The notes under the pieces: generated by a model
Told to the model about the DNA's origin: nothing
The model's database searches: none
What the model saw: the letters and a program-made list of their open reading frames with translations, nothing else
Shown here: in pieces, positions 17,391 through 25,735 of the stretch
Position numbering within the stretch: the stretch's first letter is position 1
How the letters are laid out: every line of letters begins with the position of its first letter
Source: DATKPC01 sp035524275
GTDB taxonomy: Bacteria > Pseudomonadota > Gammaproteobacteria > Burkholderiales > Burkholderiaceae_F
NCBI GenBank assembly: GCA_035524275.1
Contig: DATKPC010000095.1
Coordinates: 48,953 to 112,952 of the forward strand
Reading direction: 5' to 3'
Length of the DNA stretch: 64,000 bases
Position numbers and translations under genes: made by a program

Positions 17391-18662
17391 ATGTTGACCG
17401 CCCTGTCGAGCGGCTTTGCCGTCGCCGTGCTGCTCGTCGTCGCGCTGAAGCTCTGGCTCGCGCAGCGCCAGGTCGCCGCGGTCGGCGCGCACAGCGACCG
17501 CGTGCCGGCGCCGTTCGACACGGTGATCCCGCTGCAGGCGCACCAGCTCGCAGCCGCCTATACGATCGCGAAGCAGCGCCTCGGGATGGCGCAGACGCTC
17601 CTCGGCGCCGCCGTGCTGCTCGGACTGACGCTGCTCGGCGGCCTGCAGCGCCTCGGCGACCTCGTCGCGGGCGTCGCCGGACGCGGGCTGCCGGGCCAGG
17701 TCGCGCTCGTCGCCTGCGTCGGCGTCCTGCTGTCGGCCATCGATGTGCCGCTCGACGCGTACCGGCAGTTCCGGCTCGAGCAGCGTTTCGGCTTCAACCG
17801 GATGACGCCGCGCCTCTTCATCGTCGACCACCTGAAGGGACTCCTCGTGGCCGCCGTCCTCGGCCTGCCGCTGCTCGCCTGCATCCTGTGGCTGATGGCG
17901 CGCAGCGGCGAGGCCTGGTGGCTCTATGCGTGGATCGTCTGGGTCGGCTTCGGCCTGCTGCTGCAGGTCCTGTATCCGACGGTGATCGCGCCGCTGTTCA
18001 ACCGCTTCACGCCGCTCGCCGACGCGACGCTGATGGGCCGCATCGACGGGCTGCTGGCACGCACCGGCTTCCGCTCGCGCGGCGTCTTCACGATCGACGG
18101 ATCGCGGCGCTCGAGCCACGGCAACGCCTATTTCGCCGGGCTGGGCCGCTCCAAGAGGATCGTCTTCTTCGACACGCTGCTCGCGCGCCTCGAGGCGCCG
18201 GAAATCGAGGCCGTCCTCGCGCACGAACTGGGGCATTTCCGCCTGCACCATATCGTCAAGCGGCTGCTCTTCTCCATGGCGGCGAGCCTGGCCGGCCTGG
18301 CGACGCTCGGATGGCTCGCGCGGCAGGCGTGGTTCTACGAGGCGCTCGGCGTCGTGCCGCGGATGGATGCGCGCAACGATGCGGTCGCGCTGCTGCTGTT
18401 CGCGCTCGCCGCGCCCGTCTTCACGTTCGTGCTGGCGCCGTTCGCGAGCCTGCTGTCGCGGCGCCACGAGTTCGAGGCCGATGCGTTCGCGTCGCGGCAC
18501 GCGTCGTCCGCATCGCTCGTCTCGGCGCTCACCAAGCTGTATCGCGACAACGCCTCGACGCTGACGCCGGACCCGCTGCATTCGGCGTTCTACGATTCGC
18601 ATCCGCCGGCCGCGCTGCGGATCGCGAGGCTCGTCGACAGCGCGGGCGCCGCACCCGCTTGA
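17391..18662 (+). CDS. Ste24/CAAX-prenyl-protease-like M48 membrane metallopeptidase
   Basis: A 423-residue M48A peptidase with several membrane helices. The zinc motif HELGH is at 278-282 (VLAHELGHF), and the third ligand Glu lies in EFEADAFA further on. The region SRRSSHGNAYFAGLGRSKRI before it is typical of Ste24 proteins. Bacterial members are thought to act in membrane protein quality control. The frame is open back to a possible start at 17295, but the ATG at 17391 puts the first membrane helix at the N-terminus and is preferred. The stop overlaps the rsgA start (TTGA). Confidence 0.9.
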   Translation: MLTALSSGFAVAVLLVVALKLWLAQRQVAAVGAHSDRVPAPFDTVIPLQAHQLAAAYTIAKQRLGMAQTLLGAAVLLGLTLLGGLQRLGDLVAGVAGRGLPGQVALVACVGVLLSAIDVPLDAYRQFRLEQRFGFNRMTPRLFIVDHLKGLLVAAVLGLPLLACILWLMARSGEAWWLYAWIVWVGFGLLLQVLYPTVIAPLFNRFTPLADATLMGRIDGLLARTGFRSRGVFTIDGSRRSSHGNAYFAGLGRSKRIVFFDTLLARLEAPEIEAVLAHELGHFRLHHIVKRLLFSMAASLAGLATLGWLARQAWFYEALGVVPRMDARNDAVALLLFALAAPVFTFVLAPFASLLSRRHEFEADAFASRHASSASLVSALTKLYRDNASTLTPDPLHSAFYDSHPPAALRIARLVDSAGAAPA

Positions 18663-19570
18663 ACCTCGCCGAATCCGGCCCGGCGACGTTCGCCGCGCGC
18701 GTCGTGGCGGACTTCGGCCGGCGCTTCGTCGTCGCGACCGCCGCCGCGACGCCGGCGGTGCGCGGCGCGGTCCGCCGCGGCAAGCGCGACGACGTCGTCG
18801 TCGGCGACGAAGTCGTCTGCGGACGGCTCGGCGACGACGACGCGGTCATCGAGGCCGTGCTGCCGCGCTCGCGGCTGCTGTTCCGGTCTGCGGCGACGCG
18901 CACGAAGCTGCTCGCGGCGAACGTCGATCGGGTCGCGATCGTCTTTGCCGCGCAGCCGGCGTTCAATTCGCATTTCATCTGGCGCGCGCTGGTCGCCGCG
19001 GCCGCCGCGGACGTCGCGGCCGTGGTCGTGCTGAACAAGATCGACCTGCCGGATCCCGACGGGCGCGCCGCAAGGCTCCTGGACGACGAACGGGCGCGGG
19101 GCACGCCGGGCGTCAGGGTCTCGGTGCGCGGCGCGACCGAGGCCGCGCGGGGCACGCTGCGCGAGGTGTTCGAGGGCCACCGTACGCTGCTGGTGGGCCA
19201 GAGCGGCATGGGCAAGTCGTCGATCGTGAACCTGCTGGTTCCGGACGCCAGCGAACGAACGCGCGAGTTTTCGGCACGCCTGAATGTTGGACGGCAGACG
19301 ACGACGGCGTCGCGCTGGTTCGACCTGCCGGGCGGCGGTGCGCTCGTCGACGCGCCCGGCTTCCAGCAGTTCGGCCTGGCGCATGTCGCGCCGCGCCGGC
19401 TCGACGCCCTGTTGCCGGAATTCGCCGAACTCGCCGGCCAATGCCGATTCGCCGACTGCCGGCATCTCGCCGAGCCCGGCTGCGCGGTCCGCGCCGCGGT
19501 CGACCGCGGCGCCATCGATGCGCAACGTCATGCGTTCTATCGCGAGCTGCTCGCCGAATTGTCGCGATGA
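18659..19570 (+). CDS. rsgA: Ribosome small subunit-dependent GTPase A
   Basis: A 303-residue circularly permuted GTPase that checks 30S subunit maturation. An OB-fold is at about 10-75, then the permuted G motifs: NKIDLP (G4, 126-131), GQSGMGKSS (G1, 180-188) and DAPG (G3, 231-234). A zinc site follows with Cys262, Cys267, His269 and Cys275. The start is a TTG overlapping the stop of the Ste24-like gene, which suggests translational coupling. It ends with ATGA overlapping the next gene. Confidence 0.95.
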   Translation: MNLAESGPATFAARVVADFGRRFVVATAAATPAVRGAVRRGKRDDVVVGDEVVCGRLGDDDAVIEAVLPRSRLLFRSAATRTKLLAANVDRVAIVFAAQPAFNSHFIWRALVAAAAADVAAVVVLNKIDLPDPDGRAARLLDDERARGTPGVRVSVRGATEAARGTLREVFEGHRTLLVGQSGMGKSSIVNLLVPDASERTREFSARLNVGRQTTTASRWFDLPGGGALVDAPGFQQFGLAHVAPRRLDALLPEFAELAGQCRFADCRHLAEPGCAVRAAVDRGAIDAQRHAFYRELLAELSR

Positions 19571-19878
19571 AGCTGCTGATGCGCTGCGACCACCTGCTGC
19601 ACGCGCAGCACGTCGCCAACGTGCTGCGCGCCGCCGGGATCGCCTGCGAGCTGCGCAACACGGCGCTGGGCGGCGCGATCGGCGACATTCCATGGCTCGA
19701 ATGCGCGCCGCAACTGTGGCTGCGCCACGCCGGCGACGAGCCGCTCGCGCGCCAGCTGCTCGATGAGCTGAAGCGTGCGCCGGACGCGGCCCACTGGTCC
19801 TGTCCGCGCTGCGCCGAATGGCTGGAGCCGCAGTTCGCGACCTGCTGGAACTGCGGCGCGCAACGACCGACCCGATGA
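19567..19878 (+). CDS. DUF2007-type protein with C-terminal zinc ribbon
   Basis: A 103-residue protein. Residues 1-70 resemble the DUF2007 'putative signal transducing' domain (MKLLMRCDHLLHAQHVANVL at the start; WLRHAGDEPLARQLL near 57), and the C-terminus has a CPRC...CWNC zinc ribbon (about 78-97). The function is not known. Its ATG overlaps the rsgA stop, so it is in the same transcript. The 24 bases after it run into the convergent CobD-like gene. Confidence 0.75.
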   Translation: MKLLMRCDHLLHAQHVANVLRAAGIACELRNTALGGAIGDIPWLECAPQLWLRHAGDEPLARQLLDELKRAPDAAHWSCPRCAEWLEPQFATCWNCGAQRPTR

Positions 19879-19902
19879 CGCGCGCGCCGCGCGCCGCGAC
19901 GA

Positions 19903-20886
19903 TCAGGCGAGAAAAGCGACGATCGAGAGCACCAGCAGCAGCAGCACCCAGAAGACCATCGCGCGCCAGACCAGCCCGACCGCGGATCGCAACAGGTTGA
20001 GGTCGGGCTCGGCGAGCCCGGCGCCTTCGCCGCCCGGCTCGTCGGCGAGGCGCGCGGCCTCCGGCTCCGGAAGGACGCGGCCGCCGAGCGCGCCGCTGGC
20101 GGCCGCCAGGATCACGGTGCGCGCATCCGGCGCCGGCACGCCGTCGGCCTCGAAGTGCGCGGCCGGCAATCGACGCCAGCAGTAGATCGCGCCCTCGAAG
20201 TCGCCGACGATCGCGAAGGCGAACGCGGTCGCGCGGGCCGGCAGCCAGTCGATCACGGCGAACGCGACGCGGGCGAAGTCGCCGAAGCGGTCGGGCGGCA
20301 GCGACGAGGAGACGTCGGGGGGCCGACGCCAGCGGCGGGCGACCGACTGCGCCAGGCGATAGAGGACCGGGCCGGACGGACCGGGCAGGATGACGAACCA
20401 GAACAGCGTCCCGAACACGCGCCGATGCGCGAGCCAAAGTCCGGTCTCGATCGACTGCCGGACGATCTCGGTCGGGTCCGGCTCCGCGGCCCCGCTCGCC
20501 GGCGTCGGCTCGCCGTTGGCCGCGCGCCATTCCGCTAGCAGTGTCCGCGCGGTGGCGAAGTCGCCGCCATTGAGGCTGCGCTGGATCGCGGTGAAGCTGT
20601 GGCTGAACTGCCGGAAGCCCAGCGTCGCGTAGAGCACGATGACGTCGAACGCGAGGGCGACCAGCCGCGAGAACTGCAGGGCGACGAAGAACGTGGCCAG
20701 CGTCGCGATCAAGGCGCCGCCGATCACGAGGATCCAGGCATAGATGCCGTGGTGCCGCCGGCCGGCGTTCAGGTTGCGGGCGGCCGCGTCGACGACCGCG
20801 GCGGCGCCCCGATGAAGCGCATTGCCCGCGCGCATCGGTCGCACCTGCTCCAGCAGCAGCGTCAGCACGAGCGCCAGCCACGTCAT
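19903..20886 (-). CDS. CobD/CbiB-family membrane protein
   Basis: A 327-residue inner-membrane protein with about five hydrophobic stretches, including one at the extreme C-terminus. It has the features of the CobD/CbiB-AmpE group: DVIVLYATLGFRQFSHS near 80, EIVRQSIETGLWLAHRRVFG near 140, and FWFVILPGPSGPVLYRLA near 162. True CobD makes adenosylcobinamide phosphate. No other cobalamin gene is visible here, and betaproteobacteria often carry a CobD-like protein outside cob operons. I therefore call only the family. Next upstream, in the same direction, is the Nudix gene 30 bases away. Confidence 0.82.
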   Translation of the reverse strand: MTWLALVLTLLLEQVRPMRAGNALHRGAAAVVDAAARNLNAGRRHHGIYAWILVIGGALIATLATFFVALQFSRLVALAFDVIVLYATLGFRQFSHSFTAIQRSLNGGDFATARTLLAEWRAANGEPTPASGAAEPDPTEIVRQSIETGLWLAHRRVFGTLFWFVILPGPSGPVLYRLAQSVARRWRRPPDVSSSLPPDRFGDFARVAFAVIDWLPARATAFAFAIVGDFEGAIYCWRRLPAAHFEADGVPAPDARTVILAAASGALGGRVLPEPEAARLADEPGGEGAGLAEPDLNLLRSAVGLVWRAMVFWVLLLLVLSIVAFLA

Positions 20887-20916
20887 GGCACATGCCCCGT
20901 CAGGTGATGCGCCACG

Positions 20917-21645
20917 TCAGGCGCGGAGGAAGAGGTAGAGGTTGCGCAGCATCGCCGCGGTCGCTCCCCAGATGAAGAACGTTCGATTTGCCGTATAGGG
21001 CATCGCGTAGAAGCGGCGCGTGCCCTCGGCGGCCTGGATCAGCCGCCGCTCGTGGTGCGCCGGATCCATCAGGAACGCGAGCGGCACTTCGAAGACCTCG
21101 GCGACCTCGAACGGATCCGGCGCCAGCGCGAAACCGGGCGCGACGAGGCCGACGACCGGCGTCACCTCGAAGCCGGTCACCGTGAGATACACCGGCAGGT
21201 GGCCGAGCACCTCGACGCGTGCACGGGCCAGGCCGATTTCCTCCTCGCTCTCGCGCAGCGCCGCCGAGACCGGGTCCGGATCGGTATCCTCGACGCGACC
21301 GCCCGGAAAACTGATCTGGCCCGCATGGTCGTGCAGATGCGCGGTGCGCTCGGTCAGCAGCACGGTGACGCCGGCGTCGCGCAGCACGAGCGGCACGAGC
21401 ACGGCCGCCGCGCGAGGCACGCCGCCGTCCTCCGCGGCGCGGTCGTCGCCCGCGAGCTCAGGGGACCAGCGCGGCGGCTGCCGGAATCGGCGCCGCAGCT
21501 CGGCGGCCGTCATCCGCCTCGCGTCGACGGCGGCGCCGCGAACCGCGGGATCCTCGAACGCCGGATCCCGCGCCGCCCGGGTCGGATCGAACCCCGGATG
21601 CCGCGACCTGCCGCCGCGAACGTCCGGCGTGCTATTCGACGTCAT
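20917..21645 (-). CDS. Nudix hydrolase, NudL/CoA pyrophosphatase type
   Basis: A 242-residue Nudix protein. The Nudix box runs from GGRVEDTD to RESEEEIGL, and before it comes LLTERTAHLHDHAGQISFPG, the UPF0035 signature of coenzyme A pyrophosphatases. It probably hydrolyses CoA or its derivatives to phosphopantetheine and 3',5'-ADP. The ATG at 21645 is preferred to a longer reading frame from 21684, because the longer form would run through the strong hairpin at 21657-21684. The N-terminal 45 residues are not conserved. Confidence 0.9.
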   Translation of the reverse strand: MTSNSTPDVRGGRSRHPGFDPTRAARDPAFEDPAVRGAAVDARRMTAAELRRRFRQPPRWSPELAGDDRAAEDGGVPRAAAVLVPLVLRDAGVTVLLTERTAHLHDHAGQISFPGGRVEDTDPDPVSAALRESEEEIGLARARVEVLGHLPVYLTVTGFEVTPVVGLVAPGFALAPDPFEVAEVFEVPLAFLMDPAHHERRLIQAAEGTRRFYAMPYTANRTFFIWGATAAMLRNLYLFLRA

Positions 21646-21656
21646 CGGCGACCGCC

Positions 21657-21684
21657 GTGCCGCGACGCGCCGGCGTCGCGGCAC
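21657..21684 (-). terminator. Strong hairpin after rplS
   Basis: GTGCCGCGACGC at 21657-21668 and its perfect complement at 21673-21684 form a 12-bp stem with a 4-base loop, 22 bases past the rplS stop. There is no T tract after it. The position and strength suggest the terminator of the rpsP-rimM-trmD-rplS operon. Confidence 0.65.
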
Positions 21685-21705
21685 GCGAAGCGGTGCCGCA
21701 CGCGA

Positions 21706-22092
21706 TCAGCCTTCGCTCTTAGGCTCGCTGCGGCTTTCGAGCTTCTCGCGGATGCGAGCCGACTTTCCGGAGCGGTCGCGCAGGTAATAGAGCTTCGCGC
21801 GTCGAACGTCGCCGCGCCGCTTCACTTCGATCGACGCGATCGACGGCGAGTAGAGCTGGAAGGTCCGCTCGACGCCCTCGCCGCTGGAGATCTTGCGGAC
21901 GATGAACGCGGTATTCAGTCCGCGATTGCGCCTTGCGATCACGACGCCCTCGTAGGCCTGGACGCGCTTGCGCGTGCCCTCGACGACGTTGACGTTGACC
22001 ACGACGGTGTCCCCGGGCGCGAATTCCGGGATCGCCCGGTTCGCGGTCAGGCGCGCAATTTCTTCGTTTTCGATCTGCTGGATGACGTTCAT
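21706..22092 (-). CDS. rplS: 50S ribosomal protein L19
   Basis: A 128-residue ribosomal protein that sits at the 30S-50S interface. The conserved parts are FAPGDTVVVNVNVVEG, the GVVIARRNRGLNTAFIVRK core and the tail AKLYYLRDRSGKSARI. The length is normal with a slightly longer acidic/basic tail. It is the last gene of the rpsP operon, 11 bases after trmD, and a strong hairpin follows. Confidence 0.98.
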   Translation of the reverse strand: MNVIQQIENEEIARLTANRAIPEFAPGDTVVVNVNVVEGTRKRVQAYEGVVIARRNRGLNTAFIVRKISSGEGVERTFQLYSPSIASIEVKRRGDVRRAKLYYLRDRSGKSARIREKLESRSEPKSEG

Positions 22093-22103
22093 CGCTGTTT
22101 CCT

Positions 22104-22982
22104 TCATGCCATCGTGGCCCGGGTGTGGCTGGACGCCGCGCCGGATTCCGACGCCGCGCCGTGTGGGGTGTCCCGTCCAGAGGATGGATCGTTGCCGTGG
22201 ATGATCGACGTGCCGCCCGGCGATGCGGAACGTCGTCGCGCGTCGCCGCGCACCTGCTGCTCGTTGAATTCCGTCGCTGCGGCGGCCGCGTGGAGATCCG
22301 GACGCCGCGCCGCGGTGCGTCGCGTCGCCTGCTCGCGCCGCCAGCGCTCGATGTCCGCATGATGCCCCGACAGCAGGACCGGCGGCACCGGCTGCCCGCG
22401 CCATGTCTCCGGGCGCGTGTACTGCGGGCCGTCGATCCCGCCGTCGGCAAACGACTCGCGCGCGACCGATTCCTGCTTCAGCGCGCCGGGGAGCTGGCGC
22501 ACGATCGAATCGATGAGGACCATCGCCGCGAGTTCGCCGCCGGATATCACGTAGTCGCCGATCGAGACCTCGTCGTCCGCGCAGGCATCGATGAAGCGCT
22601 GGTCGATCCCTTCGTAGCGCCCGCAGACCAGGACGAGGCCTTCCGCGGCGCCCGAGGCGGTCGCGGCGGCCTTCGCATCGGCATCCCGCCAGCGGCGTCC
22701 CGCCGCCGAAAGCACGACGACCCGCGAGCGCGCGGCTCCGGCAGCCCGCTGCGCGGCACGGGCCGCCTCGACGGCCAGCGCCAGCGGCTCGGCCAGCATC
22801 ACCATCCCGGGGCCGCCACCGAAAGGCCGGTCGTCGACCGTCCGGTGCGCGTCGGTCGTGAAGTCGCGCGGGTTCCACGCCGCAAGCTGCCACAACCCCT
22901 GCTCGAGCGCGCGCCGCGTGATGCCCGAGGCGCTCACCGCGGCGAGCGTCTCCGGAAACAGCGTTACGACGTCGAATCGCAC
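22104..22982 (-). CDS. trmD: tRNA (guanine-N1-)-methyltransferase
   Basis: A 292-residue SPOUT methyltransferase that makes m1G37 in tRNA. It starts MRFDVVTLFPE, and RPFGGGPGMVM, VCGRYEGIDQRF and SIGDYVISGGELAA (trefoil-knot SAM site) are all present. The C-terminal domain is followed by about 45 extra Ser/Ala/His-rich residues compared with the usual 250. This tail fills the space up to rplS and may be unstructured. Third gene of the rpsP operon. Confidence 0.97.
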   Translation of the reverse strand: MRFDVVTLFPETLAAVSASGITRRALEQGLWQLAAWNPRDFTTDAHRTVDDRPFGGGPGMVMLAEPLALAVEAARAAQRAAGAARSRVVVLSAAGRRWRDADAKAAATASGAAEGLVLVCGRYEGIDQRFIDACADDEVSIGDYVISGGELAAMVLIDSIVRQLPGALKQESVARESFADGGIDGPQYTRPETWRGQPVPPVLLSGHHADIERWRREQATRRTAARRPDLHAAAAATEFNEQQVRGDARRRSASPGGTSIIHGNDPSSGRDTPHGAASESGAASSHTRATMA

Positions 22983-23056
22983 TTGGCGCGCCCCATACCC
23001 CGATCAACGACTCTTGCCCTGCCGCCCATCCCGTCGAAGCCGTCGCGGCCATCGCG

Positions 23057-23656
23057 CTACGACCAAGACCGCTCCCAGTCGACGTGGAGCACGCGCGGAC
23101 CGGTCCCCGCGGAAGCCGCCGCGACGTCGATCCGGTCGACGTAATCCGCAACCAGCGGCACCAGGATCACCTTCGGCGAGCCGGCGGCCGCGCCGCGGCC
23201 CTCGCCGCCCCCGATGTTCGCGTCGGGCGCCGGCGGATCCCCGGCGACCTCCAGCACGTCGTGGACCCCGTTGCTTCGCAGCCCGACGACGGACCCGAGG
23301 CATTCGCCGCTGCGGTTGACCACGCGCGCCCCGATCAGGTCGACCCAGTAATACTGGCCCTCGGGGAGCGGCGGAAACTCGCTGCGCGCCACTTCGACGT
23401 GCATTCCCCGCAGCGCCTCGGCCTGCTCCGGCCCGTCAACGCCATCGAGCTTCGCGACGAGCCCGCCGCCGTGTCGCCGGACGGCCGCGACATGCACCAC
23501 GCGCCCCGCGCCGCCGCCGCCGCCGCCGCCGCCGATCAGTCGCCACGTCCTCGCGGCCCGGAGCACGTCGGCGTCCGGCGAGGCCGGCGCGACATGCAAC
23601 CAGCCGCGCACGCCGTAGGCGCCCCTCAGGACGCCGACCGCAATGCCCGCCGGCAT
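23057..23656 (-). CDS. rimM: 16S rRNA processing protein RimM
   Basis: A 199-residue ribosome maturation factor. The start PAGIAVGVLRGAYGVRGWLH is typical, followed by the PRC-barrel part YYWVDLIGARVVN and DVLEV. Two oddities appear: eight glycines in a row near residue 45, encoded by a (GCC)8 run at 23511-23534, and a Gly/Ala-rich loop of about 20 residues in the PRC barrel. The ATG at 23656 is chosen. A GTG at 23686 overlapping the rpsP stop would add 10 residues and is also credible. Confidence 0.94.
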   Translation of the reverse strand: MPAGIAVGVLRGAYGVRGWLHVAPASPDADVLRAARTWRLIGGGGGGGGAGRVVHVAAVRRHGGGLVAKLDGVDGPEQAEALRGMHVEVARSEFPPLPEGQYYWVDLIGARVVNRSGECLGSVVGLRSNGVHDVLEVAGDPPAPDANIGGGEGRGAAAGSPKVILVPLVADYVDRIDVAAASAGTGPRVLHVDWERSWS

Positions 23657-23682
23657 GTCCGCCGCCGACGCGTTGCGCCCAA

Positions 23683-23946
23683 TCACGCAGCCGCGGCCGG
23701 CGCTTCCTTCGCGTGCTCCTTCAGCAACCGGGCAACCGTCGGGCTGACCTGCGCGCCCACGCTCGTCCAATGCGTCAGCCGATCCTGCGCGACGCGGAAC
23801 TTGACCTCGGCACCGGCCGCGACCGGGTTGTAGAACCCGACGCGCTCGATGAACCGGCCGTCCCGCGCACTGCGCGAATCGGTCGCCACGATGTTGAAGA
23901 ACGGACGCCGCTTCGCGCCGCCGCGCGCCAATCGAATGACTACCAT
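23683..23946 (-). CDS. rpsP: 30S ribosomal protein S16
   Basis: An 87-residue ribosomal protein, first gene of the operon. It starts MVVIRLARGGAKRRPFFNI and contains GRFIERVGFYNP, both diagnostic. The tail is Ala-rich. A promoter with TAGAAT as -10 lies 28 bases upstream of the start, and rimM follows with a possible GTGA overlap. Confidence 0.98.
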   Translation of the reverse strand: MVVIRLARGGAKRRPFFNIVATDSRSARDGRFIERVGFYNPVAAGAEVKFRVAQDRLTHWTSVGAQVSPTVARLLKEHAKEAPAAAA

Positions 23947-23973
23947 GGTTCAATTCCCAATGAAAAGCCTTGT

Positions 23974-24002
23974 ATTCTAGCGGGCTCGCCCCACGGCGGC
24001 AA
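23974..24002 (-). promoter_or_regulatory. Sigma-70-type promoter of the rpsP operon
   Basis: Read on the minus strand, -35 TTGCCG (24002-23997) and -10 TAGAAT (23979-23974) are separated by 17 bases, 27 bases before the rpsP ATG. The -10 matches consensus at 5 of 6 positions and stands out against the GC-rich background. Confidence 0.65.
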
Positions 24003-24014
24003 CCGGCACGACGC

Positions 24015-24518
24015 ATGCCCGGCAAGGCGCAGGAAACCGGCCCCGAAACACCGTTCCGTCACAAGGCGCTCGCGGCGCTGCTTGCGTTCGTCGGCGGCGG
24101 ACTCGGCTGGCACCGCCTCTACCTCGGGCTTCCGGGATGGTGGGTCCCGCCGCTCGCCGTCGCGGCATGCGTTCCCTGGCTCCGTGGCGACCCGGCCTGG
24201 TTCCAGTCGCCGGCATTCTTCGTCGCGATGGTCCCGGTCGTCATCGGCTTCGTCGAGGCGATCGTCATCGCGCTGACGCCCGACGACCGCTTCGATGCCC
24301 GCTTCAACGCCGCGTCGCCGCGTCGCAACCGGAGCCGCTGGGATGCCGTGCTGGTCGCGATCGCGACGATGATCGTCGGGTCGATCATCACGCTGACGGT
24401 CATCGTCCTGGTGGTGCAGACCCTCGTGGAGTCGAGGAGGCCGGCGGGCGGACGCGTGGGCCAAGGCATCGGCCAAAGCATCGGCGAAAGCCGGGGCGGG
24501 GGTGAAGGCGGGGGCTGA
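24015..24518 (+). CDS. TM2-domain-like small membrane protein
   Basis: A 167-residue protein. After a short polar N-terminus, residues 18-35 read AALLAFVGGGLGWHRLYLG, the TM2 motif (G-G-x-H-x-F/Y-Y-L-G). Three further hydrophobic stretches follow, with a polar Gly-rich tail. The molecular function is unknown; TM2 proteins are small membrane proteins of uncertain role. It is divergent from rpsP. The frame is open to 23970, but ATG 24015 gives the best start. Confidence 0.7.
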   Translation: MPGKAQETGPETPFRHKALAALLAFVGGGLGWHRLYLGLPGWWVPPLAVAACVPWLRGDPAWFQSPAFFVAMVPVVIGFVEAIVIALTPDDRFDARFNAASPRRNRSRWDAVLVAIATMIVGSIITLTVIVLVVQTLVESRRPAGGRVGQGIGQSIGESRGGGEGGG

Positions 24519-24540
24519 GGGACGACGACGCATCGCCCGC

Positions 24541-24569
24541 TTGATACTGTAAATATATACAGTTATCAT
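24541..24569 (+). promoter_or_regulatory. LexA-controlled promoter (SOS box in spacer)
   Basis: -35 TTGATA (24541-24546) and -10 TATCAT (24564-24569) are 17 bases apart, each 5/6 to consensus. The spacer contains CTGTAAATATATACAG at 24547-24562, a perfect CTGT-N8-ACAG LexA box. This 30-base AT-rich island is striking in a sequence near 70% GC. LexA bound here would block RNA polymerase, so the downstream gene should be DNA-damage inducible. Confidence 0.88.
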
Positions 24570-24616
24570 CCTGCGCATTCGCCGGCCCGTCCTGGCCGGT
24601 GGCGGACCCGCGGCGC

Positions 24617-25711
24617 ATGGCGACCGACCCACCGAAAACGATTCCGATCCGGCCGATCAAGGGGCGCGGCGCGAGCACGAACGAGGGCTCGCGTTTCGAC
24701 GCGTGGCGGCGCGAGGCCGACCCCGAGGCCGGCACGGACCCGGACATCGACGAGGAACGGCGCCCGGCGACAACGGTCACCGAGGAGCGTGCCCGCTCGA
24801 TCATCAGTCGCAACGACTCGCCCGACATTCCCTTCGAGCACTCGATCAATCCTTATCGCGGTTGCGAGCACGGCTGCGTCTATTGCTATGCCCGGCCGAC
24901 ACACGCGTACCTCGGCCTTTCGCCGGGCCTGGATTTCGAGACCCGGCTGTACGCGAAGCCGAATGCCGCGGCCGTCCTCGAGGATGAACTGCGGCGGCCC
25001 GGCTACGTGCCGAAATGGATTGCGCTGGGCGCGAATACCGATCCCTACCAGCCGATCGAAAGGCGTCTGCAGATCACGCGCGCGGTGCTGCGCGTCCTGT
25101 CGGAGTTCAACCACCCGGTCGGCATCACGACGAAGTCGGCGCTGTGCGAACGCGACATCGACATCCTCGCGCCGATGGCCGCGAAGGGCCTCGCGCGCGT
25201 CCTGGTCTCGGTCGGGACGCTGGATGCGGAGATCGCGCGCCGGATGGAACCGCGCGCCAGTTCGCCGACGCGTCGCATCGAAGCGATCGGGCGCCTTGCC
25301 GCGGCCGGCATACCGGCCGGCGTCATCGTCGCGCCGATCATCCCGGCATTGACGGACCCGGACCTGGAGCGCGTCCTGGAGGCCGCCCGCGGCGCCGGCG
25401 CGGCGACCGCGAGCTACACGGTGCTGCGCCTGCCGCTCGAGGTGCGCGACCTCTTCGTCCAGTGGCTCGAGCAGCGCTTTCCGCTGCGGGCGCGCCACGT
25501 GATGAGCCTCGTGCAGCAGATGCGCGACGGACGCGACAACGACCCGGCGTTCGGCCGCAGGATGCGCGGCACCGGCATCTTTGCCGAACTGGTCCGGCGC
25601 CGCTTCGAGGTCGCCCGCGGGCGCCTCGGCTTCGATCGCGCCGGGCCGCGACTGGATTCGAGCCAGTTCCGGATTCCCGGACCGGGCGACGCGCAGCTTT
25701 CGCTGTTCTGA
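24617..25711 (+). CDS. PA0069-type radical SAM protein, SOS-regulated
   Basis: A 364-residue radical SAM enzyme of the PA0069/Rv2578c group, distantly related to spore photoproduct lyase. The cluster-binding motif CEHGCVYC has Cys83, Cys87 and Cys90. Conserved flanks are FEHSINPYRG before it and YARPTHAYLG after it, then KSALCERDID and a C-terminus ending in QLSLF. The reaction is not established; a DNA-lesion repair role is often proposed. The SOS promoter just upstream supports that here. A GTG at 24599 is an alternative start. It is convergent with the DUF3501 gene. Confidence 0.9.
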   Translation: MATDPPKTIPIRPIKGRGASTNEGSRFDAWRREADPEAGTDPDIDEERRPATTVTEERARSIISRNDSPDIPFEHSINPYRGCEHGCVYCYARPTHAYLGLSPGLDFETRLYAKPNAAAVLEDELRRPGYVPKWIALGANTDPYQPIERRLQITRAVLRVLSEFNHPVGITTKSALCERDIDILAPMAAKGLARVLVSVGTLDAEIARRMEPRASSPTRRIEAIGRLAAAGIPAGVIVAPIIPALTDPDLERVLEAARGAGAATASYTVLRLPLEVRDLFVQWLEQRFPLRARHVMSLVQQMRDGRDNDPAFGRRMRGTGIFAELVRRRFEVARGRLGFDRAGPRLDSSQFRIPGPGDAQLSLF

Positions 25712-25735
25712 GGTCGCGGCGCCGCCCACGCGTCG

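Noticed and set aside
19903..20886. Calling the CobD/CbiB-like protein a cobalamin biosynthesis enzyme
   Set aside because: There is no other cobalamin gene nearby, and family members outside cob operons are common, so only the family name is supported.
21646..21684. Longer N-terminus for the Nudix protein from 21684
   Set aside because: It would be encoded by the strong hairpin after rplS and adds only Arg-rich residues.
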